A stretch of 64,000 nt of DNA, from NCBI GenBank assembly GCA_025060695.1, contig JANXBH010000006.1:1-64000 (forward strand). The letters run 5' to 3'. The translations under genes and the position numbers were made by a program. The notes below the pieces were generated by a model. The model was not told the origin of the DNA and made no database searches. It saw only the letters and a program-made list of their open reading frames with translations. Below, piece after piece: positions 23,849 through 32,683 of this stretch. The stretch comes from Caldifarciminota bacterium. GTDB lineage: Bacteria > Hydrothermota > Hydrothermia > LBFQ01 > DSFT01. Position 1 is the stretch's first letter. The number at the start of each line of letters is the position of its first letter.

Positions 23849-24075
23849 GTGGAAATTATGATAATGATACATCAATTTTCTTGGTGATATCATTTTTCAC
23901 AAGAAATTAACAATGCACACAGATATGGAAAATTACTAATATTTAACCTAATGTTAAATTCTAAGAACCACACAAAAAGATAGTAAAATACTTTCTTCAT
24001 TATTTGATTTAGGTAGTAAATTTGGTCTTGTAAATTCGGATTCTTCGGTTGGACCTAAACATTTAAAACATTAAA
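23849..24075 (+). pseudogene. decayed ORF, possibly cytochrome oxidase subunit II remnant
   Basis: Within the 323-bp gap 23811-24133 the frame from GTG 23849 reads VEIMIMIHQFSW, a TGA, then YHFSQEINNAHRYGKLLIF and NLMLNSKN. The HQF-x-W-x-Y/F pattern resembles the aromatic segment of CoxB (QxWWxFxY). A later frame reads LFDLGSKFGLVNSDSSVGP, loosely like the DxRIKxDAVPG region. Several stops and a frame change interrupt it. Position right after a SCO gene favours coxB. The match is weak and by eye only. Confidence 0.3.
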
Positions 24076-24133
24076 GATTTCCTGAGGAAATAGATATAGA
24101 GTAGACCTTAATAAGGAACTTTTATGGAAAAAT

Positions 24134-25549
24134 TTAGTGAATATCAGTTAAGTGTATTAAATTAGTATTACCGAGGACTTTTAGAGGAAGACCTGCAATT
24201 ATAACAACTTTTGATGGTTCCTTTACTATTTTTAATTCCTTTAACTTTAATCTTGATAAGCTTACCATTTCTTCAAATGTCCCTGCCATTTCAGAAACTA
24301 TTGGTATAACATTCCAACTTAATACCAATTGATTTGCTACAAACTCGTTAGGCGTAATAGCAACTACAGGAACTATTGGTCTAAATTTTGCGACTCTTCT
24401 TGCAGTATCACCTGAAAATGTAAAAGCTATAATAGCTTTAGCATTTGCAAGCTTAGATAGCTCATACGCAGCAAATGCAACTGCATCGTTTATATCAATG
24501 TTAGCTTGCTGTGATAATCTAAATGGTGGTTTTGTGTAGTCCATAGAGTTTTCTACTTTCTTAATAATTCTATCCATAAGGGATACTGTCTCTACTGGAT
24601 ATTTTCCAATTGCAGTCTCGCCAGATAACATCAATGCATCAGAACCATCCAACACTGCATTTGCAACGTCCGTCACTTCAGCTCTTGTAGGATTAGGATT
24701 ATTAATCATAGATTCTAACATCTGCGTAGCAGTAATTACTGGCTTTCCTCTTTGTATACAGATTTTTATGAACCTCTTTTGAATTATTGGTAATTCTTCT
24801 ATAGGAAATTCAATACCTAAATCTCCCCTTGCTATCATTATACCATCAGCAACATTTACTATTTCCTCAATTCTTAGAACAGCAGAAGGTTTTTCTATTT
24901 TTGCTATAATCTTTGATAAGGAACCAAATCTCCTTAAGTAGTACCTTACAAGTTCTATATCAGACGGTCTTTGAACAAATGAAACTGCAATAAAATCAAA
25001 ACCAAACTCAAGACCTTTCTTAATATCTTCTAAGTCCTTTTCTGTCAACGCAGAAACATCTATTTCCTTAAATGGAAGATTTATTCCCTTATTGGAAGAT
25101 ATCTCTCCACCTTTTATAACTCTTGTAATAAGCTCATTATCTCTTACCTCTTCAACCCTCAAGATTATATTACCCTCTGAAAGAAGTATGATATCATTTT
25201 TATACACGTAATTTATAATCTCTTTGAAATTAACCGAAACTATTTCTTCATTTCCTTCAACTTCTTCTGTAGTTAAAATAAATCTTTGATTATCTTTTAA
25301 AATTACTTTGCCATTCTTCAATTTACCTATTCTAATTTTTGGTCCTGCCAAATCTTGCAAGAAAGCAATTCTGATTCCAAGCTTTTTTGAGATATCCCTC
25401 ACCATTCTTGCATTTTGAATATGCTCTTCAGGTATTCCATGACTGAAATTAAATCTAAATATGTTTACTCCAGATTTTATCAGACTTTCAACGACTTCTT
25501 CATTTTTACAGGATGGTCCAAATGTAGCTATAATTTTCGTCTTTCTCAA
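24134..25549 (-). CDS. pyk: pyruvate kinase
   Basis: The 471-residue glycolytic enzyme has MRKTKIIATFGPSC, IFRFNFSHG, AFLQDLAGPKIRIG, FIAVSFVQRP, IIAKIEKPSAV, DGIMIARGDLGIE (active site) and ITATQMLESMINNPNPTRAEVTDVANAVLDGSDALMLSGETA-type blocks. The C-terminal domain is intact. Start TTG 25549 is 8 nt from TAAAAT at 25563-25558. Confidence 0.97.
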   Translation of the reverse strand: MRKTKIIATFGPSCKNEEVVESLIKSGVNIFRFNFSHGIPEEHIQNARMVRDISKKLGIRIAFLQDLAGPKIRIGKLKNGKVILKDNQRFILTTEEVEGNEEIVSVNFKEIINYVYKNDIILLSEGNIILRVEEVRDNELITRVIKGGEISSNKGINLPFKEIDVSALTEKDLEDIKKGLEFGFDFIAVSFVQRPSDIELVRYYLRRFGSLSKIIAKIEKPSAVLRIEEIVNVADGIMIARGDLGIEFPIEELPIIQKRFIKICIQRGKPVITATQMLESMINNPNPTRAEVTDVANAVLDGSDALMLSGETAIGKYPVETVSLMDRIIKKVENSMDYTKPPFRLSQQANIDINDAVAFAAYELSKLANAKAIIAFTFSGDTARRVAKFRPIVPVVAITPNEFVANQLVLSWNVIPIVSEMAGTFEEMVSLSRLKLKELKIVKEPSKVVIIAGLPLKVLGNTNLIHLTDIH

Positions 25550-25552
25550 TCT

Positions 25553-25600
25553 ATAAAATTTTAAAGTTAAGGAAAATATGTGGTTTTGCTATAAAATTTC
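25553..25600. promoter_or_regulatory. divergent promoters of pyk and the glycosyltransferase gene
   Basis: Minus hexamer 25563-25558 (pyk, 8 nt to TTG) and plus hexamer TAAAAT 25592-25597 (8 nt to TTG 25606) are 28 bp apart. Confidence 0.62.
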
Positions 25601-25605
25601 TGAGT

Positions 25606-26595
25606 TTGAAAATATTAATTAGATTCCCAAATTGGTTAGGAGATATTATTATGTCAAAGGGTTTTTTTGATAAACTAAGAAAAATATTCAAAGGTGCAAA
25701 ATTATATTCTATTGTAAAGGAAGAAATTTCAGAAGTACTAATGCTTTTTGACAATTTTGAAAGAATATACAAATTTTCCAAAGTTAAGTATAACTCAGCG
25801 ATTGGTATTTATGAATTTTCTAAGCTTATTAAAGATAACTACGATTTGTTTTTTAGTTTGCCCGATTCATTTTCAAGTGCTTTATTAGGTTTTTTTTCAG
25901 GAGCAAGAGAAAGAATAGGATATAGCGGTCAACTTAGGGATTTTTTGCTTACAAGAGTTTATAAAAAACCAAAGAATTTACATAGAGTTGAAGAATATTG
26001 CTTCTTGTTAAAGGATTTTGATAGTGAGGTATTAAGTAATATAAAGGTAAATTTGGATATTGAGCCAAGTAGGGAATTATTGAATATAAATGCAAGATAT
26101 AAAATAGCAGTAAATATAAACTCAGAGGCACAAAGCAGAAGAATGTCTATTTCAAAATGGGCAAGGATTATTGAAAGAATTTTAAAAGAAACTGATAGTT
26201 ATATTATATTAACAGGTTCAAAGAAGGACATAAATAGAGTAAATTGGCTTATAGAAACTTTAGAAGACAATAAAAGAATTTTAAATTTTACAGGAAAAAC
26301 CAACTTAATAACTTTATCTTCTATAATAAAGTCTTGTAATTTAATGTTATCAGCTGACTCCGGTCCAGCACACCTTGCAAATGCCTTAGGGATAAAGACT
26401 GTTGTGTTATTTGGTGCTGGAGATGAAAGAAATACCGCTCCATACAATAAGGAAATTTTAAGAATAGTAAGAATAAATTTAGATTGCTCTCCTTGCTTGA
26501 AAAATACCTGTAAATACAAAGTTCCTATATGTCTTGAAAATATTGAGGAAGAAACTATAGTAAATGCTGTTTTTAAATTTTTAGAAAAGGACTAA
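25606..26595 (+). CDS. family 9 glycosyltransferase (heptosyltransferase-like)
   Basis: The 329-residue GT-B enzyme starts MKILIRFPNWLGDIIMS (the family's RxxxxGDxxxxxP-type nucleotide motif). It has YIILTGSKKD and the donor-binding SADSGPAHLANALGIKTVVLFG near residue 250, then CSPCLKNTCKY near the C-terminus, a cysteine cluster seen in GT9 proteins. It probably adds heptose or another sugar to lipooligosaccharide, supporting an outer membrane. The stop codon directly abuts that of convergent icd. Confidence 0.9.
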   Translation: MKILIRFPNWLGDIIMSKGFFDKLRKIFKGAKLYSIVKEEISEVLMLFDNFERIYKFSKVKYNSAIGIYEFSKLIKDNYDLFFSLPDSFSSALLGFFSGARERIGYSGQLRDFLLTRVYKKPKNLHRVEEYCFLLKDFDSEVLSNIKVNLDIEPSRELLNINARYKIAVNINSEAQSRRMSISKWARIIERILKETDSYIILTGSKKDINRVNWLIETLEDNKRILNFTGKTNLITLSSIIKSCNLMLSADSGPAHLANALGIKTVVLFGAGDERNTAPYNKEILRIVRINLDCSPCLKNTCKYKVPICLENIEEETIVNAVFKFLEKD

Positions 26596-28044
26596 TTATT
26601 GTCCTTGACCTAAACTATATACCCTTTTATCTCCTATGTAATATAAATTTTCTATCTTTATCCAATTTAAACCCTTTGCTTCTATTCTTTCTAAAAGTTC
26701 TCTAATGTCCTTATGAGTAATACTACTATCAGATTCAAATCTACAACGCCAGTGGTCAGTTAATAAAGTCTCAGTAATTTCACTTGGATATACCTTCTGT
26801 CCCCTATTAGTTATCATAATAAGTTTTAGTTTTTCTGTTTGTACTTCTTCTAAAAGCTTTCCAATTTCATGAGGTTTTAATCTTCTTTCATCTAAGAAGA
26901 CATCAACTCCTCTAAGTGTAAGTATAGCATCCCTTACATTCCTTGTTTCTTTTATTTTTATCTTAATTAGTGGGTATTTTGCAGGTTTTAAGACTTTCGG
27001 TTCTTCCCCAATTCTTTCAACTATTGCACTTGCAAATTCTTTAGTCCCAACTTGCTTATAGTCAGTTATTCCATTTTCCTTTAGAACTCTTGCTATATCG
27101 TAAGTGACTATCTTGTCTTCTAATGTTTTTAACCAAGCATTTTCTATTTTCTGGGCAATATCTCCTTGACCAATATGCACAAGCATCATAACTGCTGCAT
27201 TCAATAGTCCTGAAGGATTTGCCATATTTAAGCCTGCATACTTTGGAGCTGAACCATGTATGGCTTCAAACATTGCATATTCATCACCAATATTTGCGCT
27301 TCCTGCAAGACCTATTGAACCCGCTATTTCAGCTACAACATCCGAAGCAATGTCACCATAAAGATTAGGTAAAACTACTACTTCAAAAATCTCTGGACTA
27401 TTTGCAAGTTTTGCCATACCTATGTCTATTATCCAATGGTCCTTTTGAATATCTGGATATTCCTGACCTATTTCTTCAAATATTTTATGAAATAAGCCAT
27501 CAGTGATTTTTAGAATATTATCTTTTGTCATACAAGTTACTTTAGTTCTTCCTGTTGCTCTTGCATATTCAAATGCAAATCTAATAATCTTTTCAGTGCC
27601 GGGAATCGAAATTAACTTAAGTGCCATAGTCATTTCAGAAGTTTGTTGATATTCAATAGAACCGTACAAGTCTTCTTCGTTTTCTCTTACTATTACTAAG
27701 TTCATATTTGGACTTCTACAAGGGATAATTGGGTGATAACTTCTAACAGGTCTTAAATTAGCATATAGTCCAAGAGTTTTTCTAATTGTTACATTTATAC
27801 TTTTATATCCACCTCCCTGTGGAGTAGTAATAGGGGCTTTTAGTAATATTTTGTTTTTCTTTATAGTTTCCCAAGCAGTATCGGGTATTCCACTTGTATT
27901 ACCACTTAAATAAACTTTCTCTCCAACCTCAATTTCATCTATTTCAACTCTTGCACCCGCTGAAAAGAGCACATTTAAGACCGCATCCATTATCTCAGGT
28001 CCTATTCCATCTCCTCTTGCAACTGTTATTCTTGCTTTTTCCAT
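26596..28044 (-). CDS. icd: isocitrate dehydrogenase, Thermus-type
   Basis: The 482-residue protein begins ARITVARGDGIGPEIMDAVL. It has the substrate loop YKSINVTIRKTLGLYANLRPVRSY, VIVRENEEDLYGSIEY, and the metal/cofactor region LYGDIASDVVAEIAGSIGLAGSANIG with FEAIHGSAPKYAG. The C-terminal 140 residues form an extra alpha/beta domain as in the Thermus enzyme. ATG 28044 is 9 nt from TAAAAT at 28059-28054. It points to an oxidative TCA branch making 2-oxoglutarate. Confidence 0.93.
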   Translation of the reverse strand: MEKARITVARGDGIGPEIMDAVLNVLFSAGARVEIDEIEVGEKVYLSGNTSGIPDTAWETIKKNKILLKAPITTPQGGGYKSINVTIRKTLGLYANLRPVRSYHPIIPCRSPNMNLVIVRENEEDLYGSIEYQQTSEMTMALKLISIPGTEKIIRFAFEYARATGRTKVTCMTKDNILKITDGLFHKIFEEIGQEYPDIQKDHWIIDIGMAKLANSPEIFEVVVLPNLYGDIASDVVAEIAGSIGLAGSANIGDEYAMFEAIHGSAPKYAGLNMANPSGLLNAAVMMLVHIGQGDIAQKIENAWLKTLEDKIVTYDIARVLKENGITDYKQVGTKEFASAIVERIGEEPKVLKPAKYPLIKIKIKETRNVRDAILTLRGVDVFLDERRLKPHEIGKLLEEVQTEKLKLIMITNRGQKVYPSEITETLLTDHWRCRFESDSSITHKDIRELLERIEAKGLNWIKIENLYYIGDKRVYSLGQGQ

Positions 28045-28051
28045 AATTTCG

Positions 28052-28074
28052 AAATTTTATAGCCTTAAAATTTT
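28052..28074. promoter_or_regulatory. compact bidirectional promoter (icd / TPM protein)
   Basis: Minus TAAAAT 28059-28054 and plus TAAAAT 28066-28071 are 6 bp apart, 9 nt from ATG (icd) and 8 nt from GTG (TPM). Confidence 0.66.
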
Positions 28075-28079
28075 TTAAA

Positions 28080-28853
28080 GTGTTATTATATTTTATTATT
28101 TCCCAAGCTTTTCCAAAGCCAATAGGATTTGTTAATGATTATGCAAATATTTTAAATGAGAATCAGAAAAGCGAACTAGAAAATCAATTAGTTAAATTAG
28201 AGAAAAATACAACTATAGAATTAGCTGTTGCTATTTTTGATTCAATTGGATATCCTATTGAGGAGTATGCCAATTTATTATTCGAAAAATGGGGAATAGG
28301 TAAGAAAGAAAAAGATAATGGAATTTTGATTGTTTTATCTATAAAAGAAAAATCAGTTAGAATTGAAGTGGGTTATGGTCTTGAAGAAATTATAACTGAT
28401 GGAATAGCGGGTGAGATTATTAGAAAATCAATGATTCCGTATTTTAAAGAAGGTAATTTTTACTTGGGTTTAAAAAGTGGAATAGAAGAAATAAGCAAAA
28501 AAGTTCAGAGTAATGGTATTGAAAGTGCTAATAAAGAAGAAAAACCAATAAATATCTTCTATGGGTTAATAATTATGTTCTTCGTTTCTATGTTTCTTGG
28601 ATATATAGGAATAATTTTGGCTATATTTTTTTTCATTGCTTTTTTACTATCCAAGTCCTTACATATATTGTTGCTCTCTTTAGGTTCTTTTATCGGGGCT
28701 ATATTTGGTATTATATTTTTTAAAAATACTTTAGTATTAGGTCGAGTAAGAAGTAGTAGATATTCTTTTGGAGGTGGATTTGGTAGTTCTGGTGGTTTTG
28801 GTGGATTTGGAGGTGGTTTATCAGGCGGAGGAGGAGCAACTGGAAAATGGTAA
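28080..28853 (+). CDS. TPM-domain (YgcG family) membrane protein with Gly-rich tail
   Basis: The 257-residue protein starts at GTG 28080. It has a very short leader (MLLYFIISQA) before PKPIGFVNDYANILNENQK, the usual mature start of TPM-domain proteins. The domain (to about residue 140) includes LFEKWGIGKKEKDNGILIVLSIKEKSVRIEVGYGLE. Two hydrophobic segments follow (residues 160-205), then a glycine-rich end (GGFGSSGGFGGFGGG ... ATGKW). Family members often act with LemA at the membrane; lemA is not in view. Confidence 0.88.
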   Translation: MLLYFIISQAFPKPIGFVNDYANILNENQKSELENQLVKLEKNTTIELAVAIFDSIGYPIEEYANLLFEKWGIGKKEKDNGILIVLSIKEKSVRIEVGYGLEEIITDGIAGEIIRKSMIPYFKEGNFYLGLKSGIEEISKKVQSNGIESANKEEKPINIFYGLIIMFFVSMFLGYIGIILAIFFFIAFLLSKSLHILLLSLGSFIGAIFGIIFFKNTLVLGRVRSSRYSFGGGFGSSGGFGGFGGGLSGGGGATGKW

Positions 28854-28864
28854 TTATAGGACCT

Positions 28865-28870
28865 TAAAAT
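28865..28870 (+). promoter_or_regulatory. -10 type hexamer of the isomerase gene
   Basis: TAAAAT within CCTTAAAATTTTT ends 9 nt before ATG 28880. Confidence 0.55.
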
Positions 28871-28879
28871 TTTTAAACT

Positions 28880-29854
28880 ATGATTGAAATTATTAGAAGT
28901 ATTCCAAAACAATTAAAGGAATCTTTTGAATTTCCCACTTATAAAGTAGAGGGTCATATTAAAAAAATAGGAATATGTGGTATGGGAGGTTCGGGTATAG
29001 TAGGTGATATAGTAAAAGGTTTAATAGGAGATAAAATAATAATTGAAGTAGTAAAGGACTATCATATTCCATCATACTTAGATGCTAACAGTTTGGTATT
29101 TATTATAAGCTATTCTGGAAACACTGAAGAAACTATTAGTGCATTCGAAAGTGCTTTTAAAAATGGATGTAGGATTATAATAATTACAAGTGGTGGAAAG
29201 TTAAAAGAAATTGCAGAAAAATATGAAATACCGTTAATTCTAATTCCAAAGGGTTATCCACCAAGAGGAGCCATTGGATATATGTTAGGTAGTGTTCTAC
29301 TAAATCTTGAGAAAAATGGAATAGTTCAAATTTCAAGAGAACTAAAGGAGAGTATTGAGTTTCTGGATAAACTAACTAAAGAATTTGAAAGTCATTCATC
29401 TATTGCTTTTGAAATTGCAAGCAAATTATATCTAAGACTTCCAATAATATATTCAACTAAAAGGACATATCACATTGCATATAGATGGCAAACTCAAATA
29501 AACGAAAATGCGAAAAGTTTTTGTCATATAAATGTTTTACCTGAAATGAACCACAATGAAATAAATGGAATAAAAAATCCACAATCAATTATCTCAAGAA
29601 GTTGGCTTATATTTATATACGATGAAAGCGATGATGAAAGAATAAAAAGAAGAATAGAAATTACATCAGAAATATTAAAAGATAGTGTAATGGGTGTAAG
29701 TACGATTAAAGGAAAAGGTGAAACTTACTTACATAAAATGCTATATTTAATCATTTTGGGTGATTATGTTAGCTATTTTTTAGCAAGAATGTATAATGAA
29801 GACCCGTATTCAATACCAAGAATTGAAGAATTAAAGACAAGAATGAAATTTTAG
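28880..29854 (+). CDS. bifunctional phosphoglucose/phosphomannose isomerase
   Basis: The 324-residue two-SIS-domain protein has KIGICGMGGSGIVGDIVKGL, VFIISYSGNTEETISAFESA, IIITSGGKLKEIAEK, IPKGYPPRGAIGYMLGS and LPEMNHNEINGI. These match the PGI/PMI family of Archaea and thermophilic bacteria (SYSGNTEET and the late Glu/His motif). It interconverts glucose-6-P or mannose-6-P and fructose-6-P, feeding glycolysis and sugar nucleotides. It has its own promoter. Confidence 0.92.
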   Translation: MIEIIRSIPKQLKESFEFPTYKVEGHIKKIGICGMGGSGIVGDIVKGLIGDKIIIEVVKDYHIPSYLDANSLVFIISYSGNTEETISAFESAFKNGCRIIIITSGGKLKEIAEKYEIPLILIPKGYPPRGAIGYMLGSVLLNLEKNGIVQISRELKESIEFLDKLTKEFESHSSIAFEIASKLYLRLPIIYSTKRTYHIAYRWQTQINENAKSFCHINVLPEMNHNEINGIKNPQSIISRSWLIFIYDESDDERIKRRIEITSEILKDSVMGVSTIKGKGETYLHKMLYLIILGDYVSYFLARMYNEDPYSIPRIEELKTRMKF

Positions 29855-29860
29855 ATACTT

Positions 29861-29866
29861 TAAAAT
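29861..29866 (+). promoter_or_regulatory. -10 type hexamer of nuoD
   Basis: TAAAAT in ACTTTAAAATTTTCC ends 7 nt before ATG 29874. Confidence 0.6.
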
Positions 29867-29873
29867 TTTCCAA

Positions 29874-31067
29874 ATGGAAGTTATTACAAAAGATGAAAAT
29901 TATGTAGAACTTAATGTAGGACCACAACACCCTGCAACACACGGTGTTTTAAGAGTAGTATTAACACTTGACGGAGAAAAAATTGTAAAAGCTAAGTGTA
30001 AAATAGGTTATTTACATAGAGGAACTGAAAAACTTGGTGAGGAAAAGAATTACTATCAAATGCTTATATATACCGACAGGTTAGATTACCTTGCACCACT
30101 TTCAAATAATTTTGCATACGTTAGAGCAGTAGAAAAACTTTTAGGTATAGAAAATAAGATACCAAAAAGGGCAGAATATTTAAGGGTAATACTTGCAGAA
30201 CTCTCAAGAATAGCAAGTCATATAGTAGGTATTGGAACACATGTAATGGATATTGGAGCATGGACATTTTTCCTACATGCATTTAGGGAAAGAGAAAAGA
30301 TATATGATTTATTAGAGGAAATATCAGGGCAAAGGATGAATAATACATTCTTTAGATTTGGAGGGGTTGCAGCGGATTGTCCTGATGGTTGGCTTGATAA
30401 GGTATATAAGTGGGCGGATGAATTTGAAAAAAAAGTCTGGTCAGAGCTAATGGATTTAGTAGCGGAAAACCCAATATTTAAGGAGAGAACTATAGGAATT
30501 GGAATAATACCAAAAGAATTAGCAATAAACTTATCACTTACAGGACCATTACTTAGAGCAAGTGGTATAAAAAAAGACTTAAGAAAAGACAGTCCGTATT
30601 CAGTATATAGTGAGTTTAATTTTGAAGTCCCCATTGGTAAAAATGGAGATACTTATGACAGATTTTTGGTAAGAATGGAGGAAATGCGTCAAAGTGCAAG
30701 AATAATAAAACAAGCTATTGAAAGAATACCTGATGGGGATGTTTTGATAGATGATTATAAAATAGTTCCACCACCAAAGAAAATAGTATACTCTCAAATT
30801 GAGTATCTAATTCATCATTTCAAAATTATGAGCGAAGGATTTTTAGTTCCGGAAGGTGAAGCTTATGCAAGTGTTGAAGGACCAAAGGGAGAAATAGGAT
30901 TTTATATAGTATCAGATGGTTCATCTAAACCATATAGATTTAGAATAAGACCACCAAGTTTTATAAATTTACAAGCATTAGAAGAAATAGCACCTGGTCA
31001 TTTAATAGCAGACTTTATAGCACTAATTGGGACAATAGATATAGTCTTAGGAGAAGTTGATAGATAA
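29874..31067 (+). CDS. nuoD: NADH-quinone oxidoreductase subunit D (49 kDa)
   Basis: The 397-residue protein has ELNVGPQHPATHGVLRVVLTLDGE (quinone-site His), GYLHRGTEKL, YTDRLDYLAPLSNNFAYV, LSRIASHIVGIGTH and FGGVAADCPDGW, and ends with DIVLGEVDR. It is a peripheral-arm subunit of complex I next to NuoB. It stands alone here, about 16 kb from nuoE, so the complex is not encoded in one operon. The 3' end overlaps the nucleotidyltransferase start by 11 bp. Confidence 0.96.
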   Translation: MEVITKDENYVELNVGPQHPATHGVLRVVLTLDGEKIVKAKCKIGYLHRGTEKLGEEKNYYQMLIYTDRLDYLAPLSNNFAYVRAVEKLLGIENKIPKRAEYLRVILAELSRIASHIVGIGTHVMDIGAWTFFLHAFREREKIYDLLEEISGQRMNNTFFRFGGVAADCPDGWLDKVYKWADEFEKKVWSELMDLVAENPIFKERTIGIGIIPKELAINLSLTGPLLRASGIKKDLRKDSPYSVYSEFNFEVPIGKNGDTYDRFLVRMEEMRQSARIIKQAIERIPDGDVLIDDYKIVPPPKKIVYSQIEYLIHHFKIMSEGFLVPEGEAYASVEGPKGEIGFYIVSDGSSKPYRFRIRPPSFINLQALEEIAPGHLIADFIALIGTIDIVLGEVDR

Positions 31068-31920
31068 CTTAGAACTATATATAGTTGGAGGATACGTAAG
31101 GGACAAACTACTTGGCATTGAAAGTAATGATATAGACATAGTTTTAGTTCCAAAAAGTAATGTAAATTTAGAGTTTGAAAAAGCAATAAATTATTTTCTA
31201 AAGCAAGGATATGAACTAATATTTAAATCTCTGTTCTTTACTGCAAAGTTTAGAAAGGATAATTTAATATTGGACTTAACTGTAGCAAGAAAAGAAAATT
31301 ATGAATACAATGGGGCTTTACCTAAGGTAGAAATAACAGGTTCTTTATATGAAGATTTAAAAAGAAGAGACTTTACTATAAATGCAATTGCAATGGACTT
31401 TAAAGGAAATATTATAGATATATTCAACGGAATAGAACATTTAAGAAAAAGGATTCTTATTCCTATAAATTCTTTTCTTGATGATCCTACAAGGATTTTC
31501 AGAGCCATTAAATATGCAAAAAAATATAATTTAACTTATACAAGAAAGCTTATAAATCAGATAAGCAGAGCAAGAAGACATTTAAAAAATGTATCTTTCT
31601 CAAGGAAAAGAAAAGAACTTGGACTGATATCTATTGAAAAAGATAGAGTTTATATGTGGATGGACATTTTAAAGTTTAGAATATTTCCGAACTTATCCTT
31701 TAAAAATATAGTTTTTGAAATTGATAAAATTATCCCATATACGGAAGGAAGCTGGGTATTGTTTTATATAGCTTTTTTAGATTATGCCATTTCTTTAGCA
31801 CATATTACAAAATTAGAAAGAGAAATAATTGAAACATTTAGAACAAAAAGAGTTTTAAATAAAAAGAATGAAACTTATGAAACTGCTAAGTATATACTAA
31901 AACTAAGGGGTCTTTTATGA
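31057..31920 (+). CDS. CCA-adding enzyme/poly(A) polymerase-type nucleotidyltransferase
   Basis: The 287-residue class II nucleotidyltransferase starts at TTG 31057. It has ELYIVGGYVRDKLLGIESNDIDIVL (catalytic G-G-xVRD...DxD), DLKRRDFTINAIAMDF and DDPTRIFRAIKYAKKYN (RRDxxxNA and RxxR motifs). It lacks a C-terminal HD domain. Since none of the three tRNA genes here encodes CCA, a CCA- or A-adding role is reasonable. Its 3' end overlaps the convergent gene by 35 bp. Confidence 0.88.
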   Translation: MIDNLELYIVGGYVRDKLLGIESNDIDIVLVPKSNVNLEFEKAINYFLKQGYELIFKSLFFTAKFRKDNLILDLTVARKENYEYNGALPKVEITGSLYEDLKRRDFTINAIAMDFKGNIIDIFNGIEHLRKRILIPINSFLDDPTRIFRAIKYAKKYNLTYTRKLINQISRARRHLKNVSFSRKRKELGLISIEKDRVYMWMDILKFRIFPNLSFKNIVFEIDKIIPYTEGSWVLFYIAFLDYAISLAHITKLEREIIETFRTKRVLNKKNETYETAKYILKLRGLL

Positions 31921-32683
31921 TTTCTAATTTTTCTAAGATAGATACCTCAGGAGAAGTTCTATATATCTTGGTAAATTTTCTTTTTAAAATGATAATTCTT
32001 AAGGTATCTTTTTCAGAAATATAGAATAAACCATCAAGCTTCTTCAGAAGCCTGCTTAAAAAATCTAAGTTTACTCTTCCTTCTATTTCTGGCTCTTTGT
32101 AAATTGGAAGTTTTAAAATATCGTATTCTTCCTCATTAACTGAAAGTCTATAAAAAATTATATCCTGATTTGAATAGAAGTCTTTTAGAAAATTACCTAA
32201 ATTATTTACAAAACCTTCCACTAAATTATTATTCAGAAACAAAAAACCTATATCCTTCATATAGTATAGATTTTTACCCTTATTTATTTTTTTCATATTT
32301 TCTAAATTCTCTTGAAATACGTCAATTTCATTAGAGAAGTATAAAAGTAATTTTATGAATTCTCTTTGAAATTCTTTCAATATATCTACCTTTTGTTCAA
32401 TTTTACTTAAAATAGATATAATAGGCTTTGGATCAATATATTCCCCCTTCTTTTTTCTATCCTCATCCTTCAAAGGTCTTTCTATAATTTTTCCTTTTTT
32501 CCACTTCATTAGTCTTTCCAATTCACTCTTACCACTTCCATAAAGACCCTCAATATATAGTATATTACCATCTTCAACTGCACATTTTATTGAAGTCCCA
32601 TCAGGTCCAATAAATATAAAAACTTGATTTTTCTTATTCTTTAACGCTTTTGCAAGTTCCACAATAAGGAGTCTTTCTTCCAT
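31886..32683 (-). CDS. hypothetical protein with possible PATAN/DUF4388-like N-terminus
   Basis: This 265-residue protein is not securely recognised. The segment IKCAVEDGNILYIEGLYGSGKSELERLMKWKKGKI resembles the DUF4388 pattern (effector domain reading a beta hairpin, then a helix and W-K-x-G). A long helical middle follows (residues 90-150, ISILSKIEQKVDILKEFQREF). GxxGSGKS here looks like a P-loop but has no other ATPase motif. It overlaps the end of comEC by 43 bp and is probably co-transcribed. Confidence 0.55.
   Translation of the reverse strand: MEERLLIVELAKALKNKKNQVFIFIGPDGTSIKCAVEDGNILYIEGLYGSGKSELERLMKWKKGKIIERPLKDEDRKKKGEYIDPKPIISILSKIEQKVDILKEFQREFIKLLLYFSNEIDVFQENLENMKKINKGKNLYYMKDIGFLFLNNNLVEGFVNNLGNFLKDFYSNQDIIFYRLSVNEEEYDILKLPIYKEPEIEGRVNLDFLSRLLKKLDGLFYISEKDTLRIIILKRKFTKIYRTSPEVSILEKLEIIKDPLVLVYT

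Noticed and set aside
28559-28912. Proline-rich minus-strand ORF
   Set aside because: It is the complement of the glycine-rich tail of the TPM protein.
32500-32560. P-loop ATPase in the protein at 31886-32683 (GLYGSGKS)
   Set aside because: The surrounding fold looks like a PATAN/DUF4388 hairpin, the Walker-like string is not preceded by a hydrophobic strand typical of P-loops, and no Walker B is seen.
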